Assembly (NCBI GenBank): GCA_014383605.1
Contig: JACNHM010000151.1
Span: 1-8,054 of the forward strand
Origin: Chloroflexota bacterium
Lineage (GTDB): Bacteria; Chloroflexota; Anaerolineae; UBA3071
DNA length: 8,054 nt
Direction of reading: 5' to 3'
The notes below the pieces were generated by a model. It made no database searches. It worked only from the letters and a program-made list of their open reading frames with translations, and had not been told where the DNA came from. The translations under genes were made by a program, and so were the position numbers. Positions 1 through 4,930 of the stretch are shown in pieces (position 1 is the stretch's first letter; each line of letters opens with the position of its first letter).

Positions 1-1313
1 GGTTCGGCTTCGGCTTCCTCGGCCATGGGTTCAGCTTTTGCCTCCTCCACGTCCACAGGCTCGGCCTCTGCCTCTTCGACGATGATCTCCTCGACGAAAT
101 CCTCTTCTTCCTCTTCGCCGGGGATCTCTTCGCGCCAGTCGAATTCCACGTACTGATCCTCGGGCGCTTGTCTGAGGCTGAGGGCTATGCGGCGGCGTTG
201 GGGCTCAATGCGGATGATGCGCATGGTCAGGACATCGCCTCGTTTCACCACCTCGCGGGGATGGGTGATCCGATGCTCGGCCATCTCTGAGATGTGGATC
301 AACCCTTCGATGCCTGGCCCCACGCTGGCGAAAGCGCCAAAATCGGTGAGCTTGGTGATGGTGCCTTCCACGAGTTGGCCCACGGCGTAGGTCTCGTGTA
401 CCACGCTCCAGGGCTCAGGCTGCAGTTGCCGCAGGCTCAAGCCGATCCGCCTCCGCTCCCGCTCCACTTTCAGGACGTAGACCTCTACTTCCTGGCCTAC
501 TTCGAGCACTTCCCTGGAGTGTTGTATCTGGCCCCAGGAAAGCTCCGAGAGATGGATCAGACCGTCCGCACCGCCAAGGTCTACAAAAGCGCCGAAATCG
601 GTCAGGCTGGTGACCACGCCCTTGCGGATATCTCCTCTGCGCAACTCGCTCAGCAACCGCTCCTTTTCCTGGCGGCGCCACTCGCGCATGGCCAGTCGCT
701 CGGAGAGGATGAGGCGGTTGCGGTCGCGGTCCAGTTCGATGATCTTGAATAAGAGCTGTTTGCCCACCAAGTGAGACCAGCGACCGGCGCCCCTCGTCTC
801 CGATGGCTTCTCGTCGTGATGCTGGATGACCAACTGAGAACCGGGCGCAAACCCGCTCACTTGCCCCATTTCCACGATGAGGCCGCCGCGATTGCAGCCG
901 GTGATCTTGGCCTCGAAGCTTTCCTGCGCTTCGAAGAGCCGCTCGGCCTCTCGCCAATCCCGTTCCTGCTGGGCTCGAGCCAGAGACAGGATGATGTTGC
1001 CGTGCCTGTCTTCCGGCCGGACGACATAGGCTAGTACCGCGTCGCCCACGCTGAGATTGGAGAGGTACTCTTGCCCCAGTTGCTCCAGTTCACGACTGGA
1101 GACGATCCCCTCGCTCTTGGAGCCGACGTCAATCAGGATTTCCGTGGGGCTGATGCTGATGATGGTACCGTCCAGGATCTGACCGTGCTCCAGCGCCTGG
1201 TAAGCGTAGGCCTGGGCCATTTCTGTTTCCATGAGATGTTCGAGCTGTTCTGTTTCTTGTGTGTTCACCTCCTCTGGCACTTGTACTGGCTGGGCGTTTT
1301 GTGTCTGAGTCAT
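1..1313 (-). CDS. rpsA: S1-domain RNA-binding protein, probably 30S ribosomal protein S1 (3' end outside window)
   Basis: I translated this frame by hand: it is open from ATG at 1313 to the left edge (437 codons) with no stop. It carries four S1 RNA-binding domains at about residues 43-112, 130-207, 227-296 and 311-381. Domains 3 and 4 have the classic motifs TDFGAF, GLIH(L/I)SE and RRRI(G/A)LSLRQ; domains 1 and 2 are more divergent. A strongly acidic Glu-rich tail starts near residue 397 and runs out of the window. Bacterial S1 binds the ribosome through its N-terminal domains and helps load mRNA; four-domain forms with acidic tails occur outside the Proteobacteria. An AGGAG lies about 15 nt before the ATG, rather far, so a start a few codons downstream is possible. 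A clear promoter lies upstream at 1388-1416. Another multi-S1 RNA-binding protein is the main alternative. Confidence 0.85.
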   Translation of the reverse strand, partial: MTQTQNAQPVQVPEEVNTQETEQLEHLMETEMAQAYAYQALEHGQILDGTIISISPTEILIDVGSKSEGIVSSRELEQLGQEYLSNLSVGDAVLAYVVRPEDRHGNIILSLARAQQERDWREAERLFEAQESFEAKITGCNRGGLIVEMGQVSGFAPGSQLVIQHHDEKPSETRGAGRWSHLVGKQLLFKIIELDRDRNRLILSERLAMREWRRQEKERLLSELRRGDIRKGVVTSLTDFGAFVDLGGADGLIHLSELSWGQIQHSREVLEVGQEVEVYVLKVERERRRIGLSLRQLQPEPWSVVHETYAVGQLVEGTITKLTDFGAFASVGPGIEGLIHISEMAEHRITHPREVVKRGDVLTMRIIRIEPQRRRIALSLRQAPEDQYVEFDWREEIPGEEEEEDFVEEIIVEEAEAEPVDVEEAKAEPMAEEAEAE

Positions 1314-1387
1314 GGGCAGTTCTTTCTTCTCCTCTGATGGGGCTTGTGCAGTCGGGCTTTCACTGCACGCTCTTGATAGTAAGATAC

Positions 1388-1416
1388 ATTATACAGGAAT
1401 TTGCGACAAAGGGCAA
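1388..1416 (-). promoter_or_regulatory. Sigma-70-type promoter of the S1 gene
   Basis: On the minus strand TTGCCC (1416-1411) is followed after exactly 17 bp by a perfect TATAAT (1393-1388). It sits between the ridA stop and the S1 start and leaves an untranslated leader of about 65-70 nt. The S1 gene is therefore probably transcribed separately from ridA. Confidence 0.75.
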
Positions 1417-1474
1417 GCACGCTCTCTGCGTTGCGCACGGGCGACGAGAGCAGGCTGCTGGCGGGGGTGCTCCC

Positions 1475-1855
1475 TCACTCTGCCAGGGCGATGGCTTCGA
1501 TCTCCACCAGCGCTCCCAGCGGGAGGGCGGCGACTTGCACGGTGGAGCGAGCAGGCGGCGCAGCCGTGAAACCGCTGCCGTAGATCTGGTTGACAGTGGC
1601 GAAGTCAGCCATGTCCTGCAGGAAGATGGTGGTCTTGACCACCTGGTTCAGGCTGCTGCCGGCGGCTTCCAGCACGGCCTGCAGATTAGCCAGCGCCTGG
1701 CGTGTCTGGGCAGCGATCCCGGTGCGCAGTTGTCCCAGCACAGGGTCTATGCCGATCTGGCCGGCGGTGAAGACCAGGTTGCCTGCGCGTACGGCCTGCG
1801 AGTAGGGGCCCACGGCGGCGGGTGCCCTTCCGGTAGCGATGATCTCTCGTGGCAT
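1475..1855 (-). CDS. ridA: RidA family 2-iminobutanoate/2-iminopropanoate deaminase
   Basis: This 126-residue protein is a full-length RidA/YjgF/UK114 protein. Family members hydrolyse reactive enamine/imine intermediates released by PLP enzymes such as threonine dehydratase, and act in the cytosol as trimers. Visible family marks are GPYSQAV (residues 16-22), FTAGQIGIDP (29-38), NLQAVLEAAGSSLNQVVKTTIFL (about 57-79), the substrate-binding Arg103 in PARSTVQV, and VEIEAIA near the C-terminus, which holds the conserved Glu. The start is fixed by AGGAG five nt before the ATG at 1855. It has its own promoter (1936-1964) and ends before the S1 promoter, so it looks monocistronic. Nothing suggests loss of function. 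Confidence 0.95.
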   Translation of the reverse strand: MPREIIATGRAPAAVGPYSQAVRAGNLVFTAGQIGIDPVLGQLRTGIAAQTRQALANLQAVLEAAGSSLNQVVKTTIFLQDMADFATVNQIYGSGFTAAPPARSTVQVAALPLGALVEIEAIALAE

Positions 1856-1935
1856 GGGGTCTCCTTTCTTTTCTCTTTTCGCAATTGAAGTGGGGGACGG
1901 GGCAGTGCTACGGAGGTAGTCTGCCAGCGCCCCCC

Positions 1936-1964
1936 ATTCTACTCCTCTTGGGCTACGTTGTCAA
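1936..1964 (-). promoter_or_regulatory. Sigma-70-type promoter of ridA
   Basis: On the minus strand a perfect TTGACA (1964-1959) is followed after 17 bp by TAGAAT (1941-1936, one mismatch to TATAAT). It lies just after the ABC ATPase stop codon and leaves a leader of about 75 nt before the ridA ATG. Confidence 0.8.
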
Positions 1965-1970
1965 ACGCCG

Positions 1971-2813
1971 TCACTCTTCTATCAGCACCTTGCCTGTCAA
2001 CTCCATGAAGACGTCCTCCAGCGTGGTCTCGTGCCCGTTGGTCGGTTCCACCAGGGCCTTGAGCCGGGCAGGCGTGTCCAGGGCGACGATGCGTCCCTCG
2101 TCCAGAATGGCCACGCGGTCGCAGAGAGCATCGGCCTCGTTCATGTCGTGCGTGGTCAGCAAGATGGTGGCGTTGTGCGTATGCCGCAGCTCGGTCACTA
2201 AGGCCTGCACCTCTCGCTTGGAGCGGGGGTCCAGCCCCGTGGTCGGCTCATCCAGCAGCAAGAGGACCGGCTGTGTGAGGAAGGCGCGGGCGATGGCTAC
2301 CTTCTGCTGCATGCCGCGGGACATGTCTTCCACCGGCTGGCGGATGTTGCGCTTCTTGATGCCCAAGCGGGTGAGGATGCGCACCACCTCTTGCCGCGCC
2401 GTCCCCGCCGGCAGGCCATAGAGCCGCGCCGCGTAGAGCAGGTTCTCCATGGGCGACAGCTTCTTGAAGAACGAGGCTTCCGCGGAGACGCGGTTGATCA
2501 GCCGCTTGACGGCCATTTCCTCCCGCTGCACGTCGTGGCCGAAGACGGTAACGGTGCCGCCGTCCGGCTGCAGCAGCGTGGCCACCAACCGCACCAGCGT
2601 GGACTTGCCGGAGCCATTGGGGCCCAGGATGCCGAAGATCTCGCCGCGCTGTACGACGAAGCTCACGTCGTTGACGGCGATGACCTGGCGCGGTGTCTCG
2701 TCGCTGGCGCCGTTCTTTTTGCCGCGCAGCCGTTTCCACCAACTGCCCGGGCCGTTCTTCTTGAACACTTTCTCGGCGTGTTGGACCGACAAAGCGACGT
2801 GGTTATCGTTCAT
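1971..2813 (-). CDS. ABC transporter ATP-binding protein (DrrA/CcmA-like, ABC-2 exporter type)
   Basis: A 280-residue cytosolic nucleotide-binding subunit that would power the permease encoded just upstream. Walker A is GPNGSGKS (residues 64-71), the signature is SRGMQ (165-169, a variant of LSGGQ usual in this branch), Walker B is LLLLDE (184-189) followed by PTTGLDP, and the switch His is His222 in LTTHDMNEAD. The C-terminal TLEDVFMELTG (about 264-274) is typical of DrrA/CcmA-like exporters. The Q-loop position appears to be Ala111 rather than Gln. ATG 2813 is chosen because AGAGG lies about nine nt before it; an ATG 48 nt further upstream opens the same frame but has no good ribosome site and encodes a non-family extension. 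The substrate cannot be told from sequence. The permease-to-ATPase gap of 183 bp is unusually long and holds a repeat array. Confidence 0.95.
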   Translation of the reverse strand: MNDNHVALSVQHAEKVFKKNGPGSWWKRLRGKKNGASDETPRQVIAVNDVSFVVQRGEIFGILGPNGSGKSTLVRLVATLLQPDGGTVTVFGHDVQREEMAVKRLINRVSAEASFFKKLSPMENLLYAARLYGLPAGTARQEVVRILTRLGIKKRNIRQPVEDMSRGMQQKVAIARAFLTQPVLLLLDEPTTGLDPRSKREVQALVTELRHTHNATILLTTHDMNEADALCDRVAILDEGRIVALDTPARLKALVEPTNGHETTLEDVFMELTGKVLIEE

Positions 2814-2892
2814 CGTTGTGTTCCTCTCTTCTGCACAGCATGGTCGGAAGGTGCAGAGCATTGGAAAGGCGAAAGGTTCGCATGTCTATCAC
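2803..2892 (-). CDS. Possible 29-aa coupled small ORF ahead of the ABC ATPase
   Basis: A GTG at 2892 is preceded by AAGGAG with seven nt spacing and opens a 29-codon frame (starting (V/M)IDMRTFRLSNAL) whose TAA overlaps the ATPase ATG by 11 nt. The layout would let ribosomes finishing the small frame restart on the ATPase, whose own ribosome site is only moderate. The peptide resembles nothing I recognise. It may be real, a coupling device, or chance. An alternative reading is that AAGGAG is a leftover of the adjacent repeat array. Confidence 0.3.
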   Translation of the reverse strand: MIDMRTFRLSNALHLPTMLCRREEHNDER

Positions 2893-2905
2893 GTTGATTC
2901 TCCTT

Positions 2906-2999
2906 GACGTAACGGACGTAACGGAAAACGTAAAGCGTAAAACGTAAACCGTAGAGCGTGATCTGACATTCATGCTTACGCTTTGTGTTTCGTGCTTTA
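2906..2999. repeat. Degenerate NCGTAAA heptamer array with a partial inverted arm
   Basis: On the plus strand two tandem 9-mers GACGTAACG (2906-2923) precede five tandem heptamers at 2928-2962: ACGTAAA, GCGTAAA, ACGTAAA, CCGTAGA, GCGTGAT. After a spacer of about 12 bp the segment 2975-2999 carries degenerate inverse units (complement GCGTAAG, ACACAAA, GCACGAA). The permease stop codon lies inside this right arm. The architecture parallels the heptamer arrays around the four-helix-bundle gene at 7116-7517, but the unit is different and no gene lies inside. Confidence 0.7.
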
Positions 3000-3830
3000 T
3001 CCGCTGCGCGTCAGCTTGCCGGCGCGCTTGGCGTAGCGCTCGGCCAGGCGGAAGATGTACACGCCCAGGGGGATGAAGATGACCCCCATGAGCAGCAGCG
3101 GCCAGACATAGCGCAGCAAGGCTGCGGTGCTTGCGCCTTCCAGGATGCCCGCCCGCATGCCTTCCAGCACGTAGGTTGCCGGCGACAACCGGGCCACCGG
3201 CTGCAGCCAGGTGGGCAGCACGGAGATGGGGTAGTAGACGCCGGATACCAGCAGCACCAGCGCCTGCAGGGCGTGGGTCATCTGTGCGCCCCGCTCCGGG
3301 AAGAGCAAGGGCAGCACGGCGGCGGTCACGCCCAGTCCGATGAAGGACAGGCTGCCCGCCAGCAGCACCAGCCCGCTGCCCAGCACGTTGGCCTGGTTCA
3401 GGTCCAGCCGGAAGAACAGGCTGACTACCAGCATGACGACGCCGGTGCGCAGCACACCGTAGATAACGCAAAAGGCGGTTTGCCCCATCATGTGGGTGAA
3501 GCGAGTGACGGGGGCCATGAAGGTGTACTCGATGGTGCCCTCCCAGCGCTCCCAGGCGATGGCTTCGCTGATGTCGTGGAAGATCACGGACAGGTAATGC
3601 CACACCAGCGTGCCCACCAGCAGGTAGAGGATCGCCGTGTCAATCTCCAATTGAGTCAGGGAGCGGCCGGTGATGGCCCCCGAGGCCTTGCCGATGAAGG
3701 TGATGGCCAGGGCGTTGACGATGGAGTAGAGGAGCCACACCACCTCCCAGCCCCAGTAGCGCTTGATCAGGTTGAAGTTGCGTTCCACGAAGGCGTAGGA
3801 TGCCTTGATTTCGTGTGTGATTTGAGCCAT
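2997..3830 (-). CDS. ABC-2 type exporter permease
   Basis: A 277-residue integral membrane protein, the partner of the ATPase that follows. About six hydrophobic segments are visible near residues 29-47, 66-88, 113-142, 150-178, 185-208 and 243-262, with an amphipathic N-terminal stretch. The patch WERWEGTIEYTFMAPVTRF (about 92-110), between TM2 and TM3, and SGVYYPISVLPTWLQPVARLSPATY (about 195-219) are typical of the ABC2_membrane family. The start is set by AGGAGG six nt before ATG 3830. The cargo is unknown; such pairs export drugs, lipids or polysaccharides. No convincing promoter lies between the tandem terminators and this gene, so its transcription may depend on the promoter at 4186-4214. 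Two REP-like hairpins sit just ahead of its ribosome site. Confidence 0.93.
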   Translation of the reverse strand: MAQITHEIKASYAFVERNFNLIKRYWGWEVVWLLYSIVNALAITFIGKASGAITGRSLTQLEIDTAILYLLVGTLVWHYLSVIFHDISEAIAWERWEGTIEYTFMAPVTRFTHMMGQTAFCVIYGVLRTGVVMLVVSLFFRLDLNQANVLGSGLVLLAGSLSFIGLGVTAAVLPLLFPERGAQMTHALQALVLLVSGVYYPISVLPTWLQPVARLSPATYVLEGMRAGILEGASTAALLRYVWPLLLMGVIFIPLGVYIFRLAERYAKRAGKLTRSG

Positions 3831-3845
3831 GGTAGTCCTCCTGAT

Positions 3846-3911
3846 GAACCGGTTCTCTGCCGGTCTCCTGACCGGCAGTCAGCACCGTGGGACGGCGGTC
3901 AGGAGACCGCC
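3846..3911. repeat. REP/BIME-like pair of palindromes plus a 10-bp palindrome
   Basis: Two perfect hairpins stand side by side. One has arms 3858-3865 and 3870-3877 (TGCCGGTC/GACCGGCA, loop TCCT). The other has arms 3894-3900 and 3905-3911 (GGCGGTC/GACCGCC, loop AGGA). The cores GGTCTCCTGACC and GGTCAGGAGACC are exact reverse complements, so they can also pair with each other or form kissing loops. A separate perfect palindrome GAACCGGTTC (3846-3855) adjoins the permease ribosome site and could be an operator. Confidence 0.7.
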
Positions 3912-3946
3912 TCCAACCAAGATAATCTTTCCGGAGTTCAAAACGC

Positions 3947-3971
3947 AAAAAGCCGTGGGGCAACCCACGGC
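3947..3971 (-). terminator. Intrinsic terminator 2 (distal copy)
   Basis: On the minus strand the stem GCCGTGGG/CCCACGGC (3971-3964 with 3959-3952, loop TTGC) is followed at once by TTTTT (3951-3947). It is a second copy of the terminator at 4013-4045, sharing the stem and T-run, and stands about 120 nt before the permease start. Confidence 0.75.
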
Positions 3972-4012
3972 TTCGCTGGCAGCTTGTTTGCTGACAAGGA
4001 TGAATAGGAATC

Positions 4013-4045
4013 AAAAAGCCGTGGGGTGCGCAGCGCCCCCACGGC
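4013..4045 (-). terminator. Intrinsic terminator 1 (proximal copy)
   Basis: On the minus strand a 9-bp perfect stem GCCGTGGGG/CCCCACGGC (4045-4037 with 4026-4018, 10-nt loop) is followed by TTTTT (4017-4013). It begins about 20 nt after the stop codon of the 30-codon ORF. Its upstream arm can alternatively pair with the end of that ORF, as described in the findings. Confidence 0.8.
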
Positions 4046-4065
4046 CAAGAGTTTTACATAACCCT

Positions 4066-4158
4066 TCAGTAAGTGGGCGCACTACGCCAAGGCGCGGGTG
4101 CGTCTCCGCCGTTGAGGCGGATGCGATTCTGGATATTCATGCACATGGCGTAGCTCAT
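4066..4158 (-). CDS. 30-aa small ORF, candidate leader peptide or small secreted/modified peptide
   Basis: A 30-codon frame (MSYAMCMNIQNRIRLNGG then DAPAPWRSAPTY) opens at ATG 4158 behind AAGGAGGT with seven nt spacing, one of the best ribosome sites in the window. A near-consensus promoter (4186-4214) gives a leader of only about 20 nt, and two terminators follow the stop. Third codon positions are GC-rich like the neighbours, favouring real translation. I recognise no family. It may be the leader peptide of an attenuator controlling the ABC exporter downstream. Alternatively it may be a short bioactive peptide: the LNGG in the middle resembles a double-glycine leader end, but the ABC genes lack the peptidase domain that cleaves such leaders. 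A frame continuing upstream to 4296 exists but crosses the promoter and is not favoured. Confidence 0.6.
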   Translation of the reverse strand: MSYAMCMNIQNRIRLNGGDAPAPWRSAPTY

Positions 4159-4185
4159 ATCACTGACCTCCTTCAGGATGCAGCG

Positions 4186-4214
4186 ATTGTACAAAAGGTC
4201 CGAGAAGCTGTCAA
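4186..4214 (-). promoter_or_regulatory. Strong sigma-70-type promoter of the 30-aa ORF (and perhaps the ABC operon)
   Basis: On the minus strand a perfect TTGACA (4214-4209) and TACAAT (4191-4186) are separated by exactly 17 bp. It lies right after the hicA stop codon, so the small ORF is a separate unit from hicBA. Predicted transcription start is near 4179. Confidence 0.85.
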
Positions 4215-4238
4215 ATCGGGACTCTGGAAGCATGTAGG

Positions 4239-4478
4239 TTATGCTTGCTCGTAGGCTTTCAGGAAGTCCTGTCGTGAAATCCCCGATTGGGTGCAAATAG
4301 TCCGCAGGGTCGAGGCCTTGATGCGACGATGATTGGGCATTGTCAGGGGTGTTCGCGTTCCATCGGGATTCTCTCGCACCATGGCGATATGTGCGCCTCT
4401 GCGTACCAATTGAAATCCCAGGTGTTCAAAGGCTTTGATGACTTTGGCACGAGGAGCATCTACGGGGAATTTGGATAT
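4239..4478 (-). CDS. hicA: HicA family mRNA interferase toxin, start codon changed to ATA
   Basis: A 79-residue HicA-like protein read from ATA at 4478: (I)SKFPVDAPRAKVIKAF, then HLGFQLVRRGAHIAMVRENPDG, and a C-terminal half with TPLTMPNH and STLRTICTQSGISRQDFLKAY. HicA toxins are small double-stranded-RNA-binding-fold ribonucleases that cut mRNA, and the catalytic His is present (His30 in GAHIAM). The frame overlaps the hicB stop as TAATA, where family gene pairs commonly have TAATG, so the expected ATG has become ATA. No ATG, GTG or TTG exists between the upstream in-frame stop and the conserved N-terminus; the first internal candidate (TTG at Leu24) would remove a core strand or helix. It is therefore either translated weakly from AUA by coupling, inactive, or affected by a base error. 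hicB lies upstream. Confidence 0.85.
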   Translation of the reverse strand: MSKFPVDAPRAKVIKAFEHLGFQLVRRGAHIAMVRENPDGTRTPLTMPNHRRIKASTLRTICTQSGISRQDFLKAYEQA

Positions 4479-4705
4479 TAGGCAGCCACCCCTGCCTCAG
4501 CCACGAACGCCTCAAGCACGGGTACTTCGTAATCGAGGACAACGTCCGCACCAAATGTCTCGATATGAAACTGGATGGCCGACTTGACATCGGCAAGCGC
4601 TTCTTCGTACGTATCACCTTCTCCGACGACAACGCCCTTTAGGCCGAGAGGATAGGCAACGTACCCATCGGGGTGTTTCTCAACGATGATTTTGAATTGT
4701 CGCAT
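4478..4705 (-). CDS. hicB: HicB family antitoxin
   Basis: A 75-residue HicB-type antitoxin. It neutralises HicA by direct binding, and some members repress their own operon. Family marks are the partial RNase-H-like fold MRQFKIIVEKHPDGYVAYPLGLKGVVVGEGDTYEEALADVKSAIQFHIE, here cited as segments: FKIIVEKHPDGYVAYP (residues 4-19), GEGDTYEEALADVKSAI (about 28-44) and HIETFG. The C-terminal tail is short and I see no obvious DNA-binding domain. Start ATG 4705 is chosen because AAGGAGG lies seven nt before it; an in-frame ATG at 4762 has no ribosome site. Antitoxin precedes toxin, with the frames overlapping by one base. A promoter lies at 4767-4775 at the edge of a MITE-like element. Confidence 0.88.
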   Translation of the reverse strand: MRQFKIIVEKHPDGYVAYPLGLKGVVVGEGDTYEEALADVKSAIQFHIETFGADVVLDYEVPVLEAFVAEAGVAA

Positions 4706-4766
4706 CACTTTTCCTCCTTGGACCTCTTTCAGTGGCGTCAAGCGTCTCCGGACATTCCGCACAACA

Positions 4767-4775
4767 ATTATAACA
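4767..4775 (-). promoter_or_regulatory. Extended -10 promoter of hicBA
   Basis: On the minus strand TGT-TATAAT (4775-4767) is a perfect extended -10 element. No good -35 stands at 17 bp; TTCTGA at about 15 bp is the nearest. It leaves a leader of roughly 55 nt before hicB. The TG comes from the end of the inverted-repeat element and TATAAT spans its border. Confidence 0.6.
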
Positions 4776-4912
4776 GGACTTACGCAGTCAGAACTTATTT
4801 ACCGCCGAGAACGCGGAGTGCGCAGAGAAAATCCAGGAAATCTCGGCGTTCTCAGCGTGCTCCGCGGTCAAACCCACCCTTTTGAAGGACAACTGCGTAA
4901 CTCCTGTTATAA
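4768..4912. mobile_element. MITE-like element with 21-bp terminal inverted repeats
   Basis: The ends 4768-4788 and 4892-4912 are inverted copies matching at 20 of 21 positions (plus strand starts TTATAACAGGACTTACGCA). The palindromic TTATAA at each outer edge (4768-4773, 4907-4912) may be a target duplication instead, which would leave a 133-bp element with 15-bp ends. Inside, 4801-4828 and 4841-4868 form a second inverted repeat matching at 22 of 28 positions, built of 9-bp units of the form CGCNGAGNN. There is no coding potential, so a transposase would have to act in trans. It fills most of the 225-bp gap between the MFS gene and hicB. Confidence 0.8.
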
Positions 4913-4930
4913 GCTAGCTTCAACACGCCG

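Noticed and set aside
294..1034. Plus-strand frames opposite the S1 gene
   Set aside because: The minus strand is open for over 1.3 kb and encodes four S1 domains; the plus frames show no family pattern or ribosome sites.
1417..1474. Terminator for ridA
   Set aside because: GCTCTC/GAGAGC can pair across a loop of about 19 nt but there is no T-run; too weak to call.
3831..3946. Promoter for the ABC permease between terminator 2 and its start
   Set aside because: The best -10-like hexamer is GATTAT near 3920 with no matching -35; not strong enough to list.
2985..4007. Long plus-strand open frame of 340 codons opposite the ABC permease
   Set aside because: It is Gln/His/Gly-rich low-complexity antisense of a GC-rich gene, has no ribosome site and crosses the terminators and hairpins. 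The permease on the other strand is clear.
4066..4296. 76-codon reading of the small ORF starting at 4296
   Set aside because: It would run through the -35 and -10 boxes and overlap hicA in another frame, and its start has no convincing ribosome site; ATG 4158 has AAGGAGGT.
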